From Siccirubricoccus soli (GTDB lineage: Bacteria; Pseudomonadota; Alphaproteobacteria; Acetobacterales; Acetobacteraceae): a stretch of 64,000 bases of DNA. A model generated the notes under the pieces. The model saw nothing but the letters and a program-made list of their open reading frames with translations. It made no database searches and was not told the DNA's origin. The DNA is taken from assembly GCF_024178315.1 (NCBI RefSeq), contig NZ_JAMZIK010000051.1:1-64000 (forward strand), read 5' to 3'. The position numbers and the translations under genes are program-made. Of the stretch, positions 1-10,164 are shown piece after piece. Each line of letters starts with the position of its first letter. Position 1 is the stretch's first letter.

Positions 1-246
1 GCGACGCCCGACGCCCCGGCGGTGCGGCAGGTGGTGGCGCGGCTGGCGCAGGCGGCGCTGCCCGGCCTGGCGCCGCTGGCGGCTGGGCTGCGCCGCCTGC
101 CGCGCGGCGCGGTGGCGGCCGCCCTGCCGCTGGTGCTGGCAAGGCGCGACCTGCAGCGTCTGGCGAAGGGGCGGGAGGTGCCGGCGGCGCGCGGCTTCGG
201 CGACCGGGCGGCGGTGATGTGGGCCGGGCTGCGCGGGCGGGTGTGA
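1..246 (+). CDS. C-terminal fragment, probable squalene/phytoene synthase family protein (5' end outside window)
   Basis: The frame is open from base 1 to the TGA at 244-246, so only the last 81 residues are visible. They are Ala/Arg/Leu-rich and end in ARRDLQRL, then a PAARGFGDR stretch and a terminal GRV. This resembles the C-terminal tail of bacterial squalene/phytoene synthase-like proteins, in which an R-D-L-x-R-L helix is followed by RGLGDR. No catalytic Asp-rich motif falls inside the window, so the assignment is an inference from a tail only. Nothing else is encoded before the RTX gene on the opposite strand. Confidence 0.4.
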   Translation, partial: ATPDAPAVRQVVARLAQAALPGLAPLAAGLRRLPRGAVAAALPLVLARRDLQRLAKGREVPAARGFGDRAAVMWAGLRGRV

Positions 247-481
247 GGGGAACCCAGGAGGTCCCGCCCATGGATTCGATCCCGCCGGGGAGGGGAGACA
301 ACTCCGACCAGGGAGCGGGAGCGGCATCGGTCATCGGCCGGGGCTGTGCACGCAGCCCGCGGCCCGTCGGGCGGCCGAGGGGCGATTGATCGGTCATGCT
401 CAGCCGCTACCGGCATGGCTTCGCAGCGTCAGCCTTCGGGACTGACAGGACCCTCCTGCCCGATATCCGGGGCGGTCCCGG

Positions 482-1315
482 TCAGAGTGGATCCTGGCTG
501 GCGATCGCGGTGCCCGGTACGGCGAAGGTCGCCGCGGTGAAATCCGCCGCCGTCAGGCCGATGAAGGTGAGGGTGGTGCCCTCGCCCAGGGTGAGCACGG
601 CGCCGGAGGCACTGTCCGTCAGCGCCAGCAGCGGGTCGAAGCCCGGCGCCAGGTTCAGCAGCTGCAGCACATCCGCCGCCGGGTCGAAATCCAGCATCAG
701 GTCGTGGCCGCCCGGCAGCGCCAGGTCGAAGCGGAAGAGATCGGCGCCGAGGCCGCCGCCCAGCGTGTCGTCGCCGAGGCCGCCGATGATGGTGTCGGCA
801 CCCGCGCCGCCGAGGATGAGGTCGTTCCCCGCATCGCCGGAGATGCTGTCGCCGGCCGTCGCGGCCGCCGCCATGGTCGAGAAGGCGGCGAGGAAATCGT
901 CGCCGGCGCCGCCGGAGAGGGTGTCGGCCGCCAGATCGCCGCCGAAAACGGTGTCGTTGCCGAGGCCGCCGAGGACGAGGTCGCCGATGCTGTCATTCCC
1001 GGTGATGACGTCGTTGCCCGCGCCGCCATCCACCGTATCGGCGCCCTCCAGGCCGAGGATCACATCGTCCCCGGCCGCGCCGAGGACCGAGTCGCTGCCC
1101 GTGCCCGAGTCGATGGTGTCGTTGTCCGCGCCGCCATGCAGCATGTCGTCGCCCGCGCCGCCCGTCAGGCTGTCATTGCCGCTGTCGCCGGCCAGGAGGT
1201 CGCTACCGGCGCCGCCCGCGAGCGTGTCGTCGCCCTCCAGGCCAAAGAGAATCACATTCGTCGTCCCGGCGCCCAGCCCATCGCTGGCGAGCGTTCCGAA
1301 CCCGATATTGGCCAT
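482..1315 (-). CDS. RTX-type calcium-binding repeat protein
   Basis: A 277-residue acidic protein. From about residue 25 to 190 it consists of glycine/aspartate nonapeptide repeats of the GGxGxDxLx type (for example GGAGDDMLHGG). These form a calcium-binding parallel beta-roll and are typical of proteins exported by type I secretion. The last 80 residues (about 195-277) resemble the C-terminal domain that follows the repeats in serralysin-type proteins, which usually carries the secretion signal. There is no protease, lipase or other catalytic domain. The ATG at 1315 is chosen over a TTG two codons upstream because GGAGGAG lies 9 nt before it. No ABC exporter, membrane fusion protein or TolC gene is in the window, so any exporter must be encoded elsewhere. 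Confidence 0.8.
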   Translation of the reverse strand: MANIGFGTLASDGLGAGTTNVILFGLEGDDTLAGGAGSDLLAGDSGNDSLTGGAGDDMLHGGADNDTIDSGTGSDSVLGAAGDDVILGLEGADTVDGGAGNDVITGNDSIGDLVLGGLGNDTVFGGDLAADTLSGGAGDDFLAAFSTMAAAATAGDSISGDAGNDLILGGAGADTIIGGLGDDTLGGGLGADLFRFDLALPGGHDLMLDFDPAADVLQLLNLAPGFDPLLALTDSASGAVLTLGEGTTLTFIGLTAADFTAATFAVPGTAIASQDPL

Positions 1316-1492
1316 GCGCAAGGCTCCTCCGCCGATGCCGGCGCTGCGCGCCGATGCGCGGCGTTACCGCAGGACAACACGAAAGCGGGATCGCCGATCG
1401 CGCGGGCGGGATCACGACTCGCGGAGAAGGCGCATGCTTCTTGCGAAATTCGCGTTCTGCGTAACTTCGGCGGAAGCCGTTCCCGTTTCGGT

Positions 1493-4390
<2,898 letters not shown>

Positions 4391-4421
4391 CTGCGGGGTG
4401 GCTCCAACGGGCGGTGCCCGT

Positions 4422-4436
4422 GTTCGCATTGTGTTC
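4422..4436. promoter_or_regulatory. LexA (SOS) operator shared by uvrA and ssb
   Basis: The sequence is GTTC-GCATTGT-GTTC, an exact match to the alphaproteobacterial LexA box GTTC-N7-GTTC. It sits between the divergent DNA-repair genes uvrA (start 4390) and ssb (start 4629). Both are known SOS targets in many bacteria. LexA bound here would block uvrA just upstream of its start and overlap the likely ssb -35 element. Confidence 0.88.
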
Positions 4437-4457
4437 TTGTGTTGATGCCACTATATC
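4429..4457 (+). promoter_or_regulatory. Candidate sigma-70-type promoter of ssb overlapping the LexA box
   Basis: TTGTGT (4429-4434) and TATATC (4452-4457) are separated by 17 nt. They are a fair match to the housekeeping promoter, and the -35 element lies inside the LexA operator. Transcription would start near 4464 and leave a leader of about 165 nt before ssb. On the other strand, TATAGT in the same AT-rich patch is a possible -10 for uvrA. Confidence 0.45.
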
Positions 4458-4628
4458 AGCGGCAAGGGAAGGGTCGTCCTGCGCCAGGCCGGGGACGCGC
4501 CGCAAGGCTGTGGCGGGGCAGGGGCCGCACCGCTAGGCTGGCGGGCAGACTCGCCGTAAAGGCGGCCCGACCACCGGGAAGGCGGCGCACCCGCCCGCCT
4601 GGCGGACGGCAATTCGGAGATCTACGGC

Positions 4629-5144
4629 ATGGCCGGCAGCGTCAACAAGGTGATCCTGGTGGGCAATCTGGGGCGTGACCCCGAGGCCCGCAACATGCAG
4701 TCCGGCGACCGTGTCGTCACCTTCTCCGTCGCCACCAGCGAGAGCTGGAACGACCGCGCCTCCGGCGAGCGGAAGGAGAAGACCCAGTGGCACCGGGTGG
4801 CGATCTTCAACCAGAAGCTCGGGGAGATCGCGGAGAAATACCTCCGCAAGGGCAGCAAGGTCTATCTCGAAGGCCAGCTCGAGACCCGGAAATACACCGA
4901 CAAGGACGGCAATGAGCGGGAGACCACGGAGGTGGTGCTCAGCCGCTTCCGCGGCGAACTGACGCTGCTGGATGGCCGCGGCGGCGGCGAGGCGGGCGAG
5001 GGCGGCGGCTATGGCGAGCGCGGCAGCGGCCGGTCCTCGGGCGGCGGCTATGGCGGCGGCGGGCGCTCCTCCGGCAGTGGCGGCGGCTGGGACAGCAAGC
5101 CGAAGGGCGGCGGCAGCGACCTGGACGACGACATTCCGTTCTGA
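4629..5144 (+). CDS. ssb: Single-stranded DNA-binding protein
   Basis: SSB coats single-stranded DNA in replication, recombination and repair and recruits partner proteins through its C-terminal tip. The 171-residue product begins MAGSVNKVILVGNLGRDPE, the canonical OB-fold start. The OB domain runs to about residue 115 with the usual WHRVAIFN and YLRKGSKVYLEGQL strands. It is followed by a Gly/Ser-rich disordered linker (about 117-160) and the conserved acidic tip DDDIPF. The ATG is 193 nt downstream of the LexA box, which makes SOS induction likely. Confidence 0.97.
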   Translation: MAGSVNKVILVGNLGRDPEARNMQSGDRVVTFSVATSESWNDRASGERKEKTQWHRVAIFNQKLGEIAEKYLRKGSKVYLEGQLETRKYTDKDGNERETTEVVLSRFRGELTLLDGRGGGEAGEGGGYGERGSGRSSGGGYGGGGRSSGSGGGWDSKPKGGGSDLDDDIPF

Positions 5145-5214
5145 TCCGCAGGCTTCACGCCTGAAAGGGCACGGGGCTGCCGCCCTCGCGGCGCCCCTTT
5201 GCCACCGCGGCGGG

Positions 5215-6111
5215 TCAGACCGCCTGCCGGCGGAGATACTGTTCCCGCAGGAAGATGAACAGCCCGGCGCCGATGATGATGACGGCCCCGGCCAGGGGCA
5301 GCGGCCCCATCACCTCGCCGAAGAACAGGTAGCCGAACAGCATCCCCCAGAGGATCAGCGTGTACTGGTAGGGCACGACCACGGAGGCCGGCGCCATCCG
5401 CAGCGACTGGTTCACGCAGAGATTGCCGCAGAGCGAGCCGATGCCGAGGAAGAGCATCAGCACCAGATCCAGCATCCCGGGCGGCGTCCAGCCCTGGACC
5501 AGCACCAGCGCGCCGCCGAAGGCCAGCGCCGCCAGGAGCTGCGCCGTCATCAGCACCGTGCCCGGCGTGCCGGCCAGCTTGCGGGTGGCAATGAGGAACA
5601 GGGCGTAGCTGAAGCTGCCGACCAGGGCGCAGATGGCGCCGAGGGAGAGCGACCCGGGCGAGGGGTGCAGCGCCAGCACCACGCCGAGGAAGCCCACCGC
5701 CACGGCCGTCCAGCGGCGCCAGCCCACCCGCTCGCCCAGCAGGAAGGGGGAGAGGGCGGTCACGTAGATCGGGCCCGCCATGTAGTAGGTCATGACCTCC
5801 GCCAGCGGCAGCTCGGTCAGGGCCCAGAAGAAGAGCGCTCCCTCCAGCGTCGAGAAGATGGCGCGCAGGAGCTGCAACCCCGGGCGCGGCGCCCGGAGGA
5901 AGGCGTAGGGGCCAAGCGTCCGGATGAAGGGCGCCATGGCGCAGAGCCCGGCGATGCTGCGCACCAGCAGCAATTGCCCGACGGCATAGGCCCCCACCAG
6001 CCATTTGCCCAGCGTATCGTTCACCGCGAAGAGCAGCACGCCGAGCAGCATCATGGCGACGCCGCCGGTGTTGCCCGTGGCCAGGGCGCCCAGGCGCTGC
6101 AGGAGAGACAC
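5215..6111 (-). CDS. EamA/DMT-family permease
   Basis: An inner-membrane protein of about 298 residues with ten predicted hydrophobic segments arranged as two homologous five-helix EamA repeats. It opens with a helix around MMLLGVLLFAVND and has the usual short charged loops (LLGERVGWRRW and its C-terminal counterpart). The family exports metabolites or amino acids; the substrate cannot be read from the sequence. The start is uncertain. The frame is open to a GTG at 6162, but the first 17 residues from there are not family-like and lack a ribosome-binding site. The GTG at 6111 follows GGTGGA. The gene converges on ssb and leaves only 70 nt between them. Confidence 0.85.
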   Translation of the reverse strand: MSLLQRLGALATGNTGGVAMMLLGVLLFAVNDTLGKWLVGAYAVGQLLLVRSIAGLCAMAPFIRTLGPYAFLRAPRPGLQLLRAIFSTLEGALFFWALTELPLAEVMTYYMAGPIYVTALSPFLLGERVGWRRWTAVAVGFLGVVLALHPSPGSLSLGAICALVGSFSYALFLIATRKLAGTPGTVLMTAQLLAALAFGGALVLVQGWTPPGMLDLVLMLFLGIGSLCGNLCVNQSLRMAPASVVVPYQYTLILWGMLFGYLFFGEVMGPLPLAGAVIIIGAGLFIFLREQYLRRQAV

Positions 6112-6185
6112 GGCGATGATCCACCCTTCGCCGCCCTTCTCACCGATGGCGGGGGAGGCCACGCCGCAGCATTAGGGCAGGATCG

Positions 6186-6275
6186 AGCCTGGGGGAATCG
6201 CCCGCCCGGATGGCCTGCCCTGCAAAAATATAGCAACCAGAGCCGCTTATCTCCGGCCAGTGAGACCCGGCGCGG
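6186..6275. repeat. Copy 1 of a dispersed ~90-nt intergenic repeat
   Basis: The stretch between the EamA and MFS genes contains GGAATCGCC, then GGATGGCC, an A-rich core (CAAAAATATAG) and GCCGCTTATCTCCGGCC. The same blocks in the same order recur twice at 16.5-16.74 kb, where GCGGCTTATCTCCGACC is nearly identical. It has no plausible reading frame. See the finding on this family. Confidence 0.55.
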
Positions 6276-6411
6276 AAGGTCAGGACGTTCCGAGCCGGGT
6301 ATCGCGCGCCGGGCCGGTGTCGCGGCCGCGTACCCAAGGGCCGACATCGGTCGGCATGTCGCGGGGCCGGTATGGGACGCTGTCCCGCTGCGGCGCGGGC
6401 CCTGATCCGGC

Positions 6412-7647
6412 TCAGCGCGCCTGGGCCGGTCCCCGCATCGCCAGCGCCCCGCCCCCCAGCAGCAGCGCCAGCCCCAGCGCCGCCATGATAGGGATGCCCG
6501 CCTGCGGCCCCAGCGCATCCGCCAGCGCCCCGGTCAGCAGCACGCCGAAGGGCCCGGTGCCGATGCAGGTCGTCACCAGCCCCAGCACGCGGGACCGGGC
6601 CTCGGGCGGCGAGGCGGTTACCGCCAGGGCGGTCTGCAGCGCGCCGAAGAGCGCGGTGCCGAGACCACCCAGCGCCAGCAGCCCCACCGCCAGCCACAAG
6701 GCCGGCATCAACGGCAGCAGCAGCAGGGCCAGCATGAAGACGGCGCAGCCGCCCAGCAGCGCCAGCGGCGACAGCCAGGCCCGGCGCCCGGCCGCCAGCG
6801 CCAGCCCGGCCAGCAGCGCGCCCATCGGCTCCGCCGCCGTCAGCAGGCCGATCTGCGCCGGCATCGCGCCATAGGCCCTTGTGCCGAGCGCCGGCAGCAC
6901 GCTGGCGAAGCTGAAGGCGAAGACGTTCATCGCCACCGTCGCCACCACCACCACCCGCAGCACCGGCAGGCGACGGACCAGCGCCACGCCCTCCGCCATG
7001 TCCAGCAGCACCTGGCGCGGCCGGAAGGCCCGCCGCGCCTGCGGCAGCCGCACGCCGGAGAGCATGAGGAAGGTGCAGCCATAGCAGGCGGAGGCGAGGG
7101 CGAAGGCCGGCCCGATGCCGAGCCATTGATACAGCACCCCGCCCAGCAGCGGCCCGATCATGCGGGTGGTGTGGGCGGTGGTGGTGTCCAGTGCCATGGC
7201 CTGGACCAAATCCTCCTCCCCCGCCGCCTCGCTCAGCATGCGGCGGCGGGAGGCCATCTCGCCGGTCCAGACCAGCCCGGCCAGCAGCGCCGCCAGCCCA
7301 AGGTGCCACACCTCCAGCGCGCCGGCGAAGGCAAGGGCGGCGATCGCCGCGGTGCTGAGCGCCGTCGCCGCCTGGCCGCACATCAGCAGCTTGCGGCGGT
7401 CCAGCACCTCGGCGATCGCCCCGGTGAAGGCGCCGGCCAGCAGCATGGGCACGGAGCGCGCCATGACCACCAGGGAGGTGGCGAAGGCGGAGCCCGTCGC
7501 CTCGAAGGTGAAGACGGAGGCGACCAGGATCTCCACCCAGCGCATGGCATTGGCCAGCGCCCCCACCGCCCAGAGGCGGCGGATATCCGGGTTGCCGATG
7601 AGGCGGAGCAGGGGATGGCGGTGCGCTTCGACCGCGTCGCGTGGCAT
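6412..7647 (-). CDS. Major facilitator superfamily permease
   Basis: A 411-residue integral membrane protein with about twelve hydrophobic helices and MFS loop motifs (FTGAIAEVLDRRKLLM after helix 2, resembling motif A). The N-terminus NPDIRRLWAVGALANAMRWVEI and the general shape resemble the MFS_3/enterobactin-exporter-like subgroup. The transported compound is unknown. The ATG at 7647 (MPRDAV) is preferred; an ATG at 7713 would add 22 atypical residues and run into the promoter space of the divergent hydrolase gene. The 104-bp gap between the two genes probably carries both promoters. Confidence 0.88.
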   Translation of the reverse strand: MPRDAVEAHRHPLLRLIGNPDIRRLWAVGALANAMRWVEILVASVFTFEATGSAFATSLVVMARSVPMLLAGAFTGAIAEVLDRRKLLMCGQAATALSTAAIAALAFAGALEVWHLGLAALLAGLVWTGEMASRRRMLSEAAGEEDLVQAMALDTTTAHTTRMIGPLLGGVLYQWLGIGPAFALASACYGCTFLMLSGVRLPQARRAFRPRQVLLDMAEGVALVRRLPVLRVVVVATVAMNVFAFSFASVLPALGTRAYGAMPAQIGLLTAAEPMGALLAGLALAAGRRAWLSPLALLGGCAVFMLALLLLPLMPALWLAVGLLALGGLGTALFGALQTALAVTASPPEARSRVLGLVTTCIGTGPFGVLLTGALADALGPQAGIPIMAALGLALLLGGGALAMRGPAQAR

Positions 7648-7751
7648 GGCTGGCTTGGCGCCCAGCCTCGCCCGTGCGGCGCCCGCTGTCGAGGGGGCTG
7701 TTCCGCAGCGCAAAACGCGGCAGGATCGGCACCGAGGAAGGAGGAACCGCC

Positions 7752-8594
7752 ATGCCCTACGCCCCCGCAGAAGGTGCGCGCCTGTATTACGAGGAGGCCG
7801 GCACCGGCCACCCCATCCTGTTCATCCATGAATTCGGCGCCGATCACCGGGAATGGGAGGACCAGATGCGGTTCTTCTCCCGCGAATACCGCTGCATCGC
7901 CTATTCGGCGCGGGGCTACCCGCCCTCCGAGGTGCCCTCCGACCCGAAGCTCTATGGCCAGGATTTCGCCGTGGCGGATGCCGTCGCGGTGCTGAAGCAC
8001 CTGGGCATCGAGAAGGCGCATATCGTGGGCCTTTCCATGGGCGGCTTCGCCACGCTGCTCTTCGGCATCCGCCATCCGGGAATGGCGACGGCACTGGTGC
8101 CGGCCGGCGCCGGCAGCGGCTCCCCGAAGCAGGAGCAGGCGGCCTTCCGCGCCGCTTGCCAGGAGCGGGGGGAGAAGCTGATCGCCCAGGGCTGGAAGAG
8201 TGAGATGGCGGAGGAGACCGGCCATTCCCCGACCCGCATCCAGTTGAAGAAGAAGGACCCGCGCGGCTGGGCCGCCTATATGGAGCGGCTGGCGCAGCAT
8301 TCCGGCCTCGGCACCGGGCTGACCATGAAGCACTACCAGGGGGAGCGCGACTCGATCTTCGACTGGGAGGCGGAGCTGCGGCAGATGCAGGTGCCGACCC
8401 TGCTGGTGGTGGGTGACGAGGATTGGCCCTGCATCGAGACCAATGTCTGGCTGAAATCGGTGCTGCCGAATGCGGGCCTCTGGATGCAGCCGCGCACCGG
8501 CCATGCGATCAACCTGGAGGAGCCGGCGGCCTTCAACCGGGAAGTGGCGGCGTTCTTCGCCACGGTGGAGAAAGGGCGGTGGCGGCTGGGGTGA
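7752..8594 (+). CDS. Alpha/beta hydrolase
   Basis: A 280-residue alpha/beta-hydrolase-fold enzyme. The oxyanion-hole strand is ILFIHEFGAD (about 23-31), the nucleophile elbow GLSMGG puts the catalytic Ser at residue 95, and the late histidine is in RTGHAINLEEP near residue 255. The acid is probably the Asp in VVGDEDWPC. The substrate is unknown; esterases, lactonases and C-C hydrolases share this outline. A strong GAAGGAGGA ribosome-binding site precedes the ATG at 7752, which rules out the in-frame upstream extension. A two-hairpin repeat module follows the stop. Confidence 0.88.
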   Translation: MPYAPAEGARLYYEEAGTGHPILFIHEFGADHREWEDQMRFFSREYRCIAYSARGYPPSEVPSDPKLYGQDFAVADAVAVLKHLGIEKAHIVGLSMGGFATLLFGIRHPGMATALVPAGAGSGSPKQEQAAFRAACQERGEKLIAQGWKSEMAEETGHSPTRIQLKKKDPRGWAAYMERLAQHSGLGTGLTMKHYQGERDSIFDWEAELRQMQVPTLLVVGDEDWPCIETNVWLKSVLPNAGLWMQPRTGHAINLEEPAAFNREVAAFFATVEKGRWRLG

Positions 8595-8615
8595 TCGGGC
8601 GGCAGCGCCGGTGTT

Positions 8616-8669
8616 GAGCGGGGCCCTGCCCCTCTCAAGCTCTCCCCGCCAGGGGCCGAAAGCCCCTGG
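8616..8669. repeat. Two-hairpin intergenic module (family H), after the hydrolase gene
   Basis: The first hairpin is GAGCGGGGC-CCT-GCCCCTCTC (8616-8636, one mismatch). The second is CCAGGGGC-CGAAA-GCCCCTGG (8649-8669). The same pairing of a purine-rich hairpin with a CCAnnGGCC-GAAR-GGCCnnTGG hairpin recurs at several gene ends in the window. It may act as a terminator for the hydrolase and MOSC genes, which converge here, although no T-run follows. Confidence 0.65.
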
Positions 8670-8711
8670 ACCCCTTGAGTTCGGCGGTGGGACTGCCGGG
8701 GCTTCCTTCGG

Positions 8712-9254
8712 TCAGACGCGCTCCAGCTTCCGGTGCGGCAAGGCCGGCAGCGTCACGCGGATCGCATCGCCTGGCCTGACCGTGCCGCCCGCCAGCACCA
8801 CGCCCATGATGCCGGCCTTGCGCACCAGCCCGCCCGCCGCATCGCGGTCCAGCACCGCGGCCAGCAGCCCGGGCTGGAAGCGCTCGATCTGGCCGCAGGG
8901 GTTGCGCAGGCCGGTCACTTCCACCCGGGCCGCCTCCCCGAGATGCAGCACCGCGCCGGTCGGCAGGGCGAGCAGGTCGATCCCCTCGGTGGTCACATTC
9001 TCGCCCAGCTCGCCTGCCGCGACGCGGAAGCCCTTCGCCGCCAGCTCGGCGAAGAGCTCGCTCTGCATCAGATGCACCTGGCGCAGATTGGGCTGGCCCG
9101 GCCCGGCCCTGACGCGGGAGCGGTGCTGCACCGTCACGCCGGCATGCGCATCGCCGGCCACGCCCAGCCCCGCCACCAGCGTGATCTCCGGGAAAAGGTG
9201 CTTGGAGAAGCGATGCCCGCCATCCCGCGCCACCGCGATCACCCGCGCCGCCAT
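8712..9254 (-). CDS. MOSC domain-containing protein
   Basis: A 180-residue single-domain MOSC protein. MOSC domains occur in molybdenum-cofactor sulfurases and in the YiiM/mARC group and are thought to handle sulfur or pterin-cofactor substrates. Visible hallmarks are the early G-DAHAGVTVQHRSR segment, GELGENVTTEGIDL in the middle, and the conserved cysteine in GLRNPCGQIE. The C-terminus has GGTVRPGDAIRV, also typical. The ATG at 9254 has AGGAGG 5 nt upstream; the frame extends further upstream but without family similarity. The physiological substrate cannot be told. Confidence 0.9.
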   Translation of the reverse strand: MAARVIAVARDGGHRFSKHLFPEITLVAGLGVAGDAHAGVTVQHRSRVRAGPGQPNLRQVHLMQSELFAELAAKGFRVAAGELGENVTTEGIDLLALPTGAVLHLGEAARVEVTGLRNPCGQIERFQPGLLAAVLDRDAAGGLVRKAGIMGVVLAGGTVRPGDAIRVTLPALPHRKLERV

Positions 9255-9344
9255 GCCGCCCTCCTGATCCTGCGTCGCCTCTCTGCTTCGGAGGAGCCGC
9301 CGCCGCCAAGCGGAGGACAGCCCGGTTGATCCGTGGCCCCGTTG

Positions 9345-9550
9345 ATCGAAGGCGCCTTCACGCGCCTTCGACACCGCCGAAGGCGATTATTCGCGAGGGC
9401 CATGGGGCGGTTTTCGTGTCAAGGACGCAGGCGCGTCGTGCGAACAGCACGCCTCCGGCGCGACGCGCGGTGCGCCTTCGGCGCATCCTTGACACGGCAA
9501 CCGCCCCATGGCCTGGGCTTGAGGTGCGCTCGACGGGATCGAGCGCACGC
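9345..9550. repeat. Palindrome-rich non-coding block with a large nested inverted repeat
   Basis: The 334-bp gap between the MOSC gene and the lrp-type gene has no credible ORF but carries many inverted repeats. There is a perfect 12-bp palindrome (9348-9359) and an 8-bp hairpin (9363-9370 with 9378-9385). A 31-bp inverted repeat pairs 9398-9428 with 9483-9513 and matches at 28 of 31 positions, including a perfect 13-bp end beginning GGCCATGGGGCGG. Nested inside it are GCGCGTCG/CGACGCGC (9431-9438, 9461-9468) and TGCGCC-TTC-GGCGCA (9471-9485). Finally there is a perfect 10-bp hairpin, GTGCGCTCGA/TCGAGCGCAC (9524-9548). The pairing was read directly; the function is unknown. Confidence 0.8.
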
Positions 9551-9588
9551 GGAAGCGTGCCTCACCGACGACATGCCCGGCCAGGAGC

Positions 9589-10035
9589 CTACCCCCGGAT
9601 GACGCTGCGGATGGCGAAGCTGGACTGGATGCGTGCCACACCTGGCATGCGGGACAGCGCCTCCTTGTGGATGCGCTCATAATCCGCCGCATCGCGCGCC
9701 TCGACGCGCAGCAGGTAGTCGGCGATGCCGGTCATCAGGTAGCACTCCCGCACCTCCGGGCAGCGCCGCACCGCCTGCTCGAAGCGCTTCAGATGCTCAT
9801 CCGTCTGGCGTTCCAGGGTGATCTGCACGATGACCACCACCCCCTCCCGCGCCGGCGCCTCCTCCAGCACGACGGTGTAGCCGCGGATCACGCCGCGATG
9901 CTCCAGCAGCCGCAGCCGGCGCAGGCAGGCGGAGGGCGACAGGCCCACCTGCTCGGCCAGCTTGGCATTGCTCATCCGCGCATCCGCCCGCAGCAGGCGG
10001 ATCAGGGCGCGGTCGGTGTCGTCCAGGGCGTGCAC
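9589..10035 (-). CDS. Lrp/AsnC family transcriptional regulator (probable dadA regulator)
   Basis: A 148-residue Lrp/AsnC protein. The N-terminal winged helix-turn-helix (about 5-60) contains LDDTDRALIRLLRADAR and the recognition region GLSPSACLRRL. It is followed by the RAM ligand-binding/oligomerisation domain (about 65-148). Family members respond to amino acids. The gene diverges from D-amino-acid dehydrogenase with 129 bp between starts, which points to local control of dadA by a D- or L-amino acid (inference). The GTG at 10035 is chosen because the alignment-like start HALDDTDR follows it directly. An ATG at 10104 would add 23 atypical residues and cover the operator region. Confidence 0.92.
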   Translation of the reverse strand: MHALDDTDRALIRLLRADARMSNAKLAEQVGLSPSACLRRLRLLEHRGVIRGYTVVLEEAPAREGVVVIVQITLERQTDEHLKRFEQAVRRCPEVRECYLMTGIADYLLRVEARDAADYERIHKEALSRMPGVARIQSSFAIRSVIRG

Positions 10036-10056
10036 GCAAGATCCTGCGAATTCCTG

Positions 10057-10067
10057 GCATAATATGC
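10057..10067. promoter_or_regulatory. Candidate Lrp-type operator in the lrp-dadA intergenic region
   Basis: GCATAATATGC is an 11-bp odd-centred perfect palindrome with an AT core, unusual for this GC-rich DNA. It lies 22 bp upstream of the lrp-type start and about 100 bp upstream of dadA. Lrp/AsnC proteins bind AT-centred palindromes of this general form. On the minus strand it also contains TATTAT, a possible -10 for the regulator, which would fit autoregulation. Confidence 0.45.
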
Positions 10068-10164
10068 AACGGAACCGCCGCCGATGGCAGGGGGTTCGAC
10101 GCATCGGCGGGAAATTCGCGCCATCCTTTCATAGTCTTGCTGCCGATACGGGTTGGAGGCGGCG

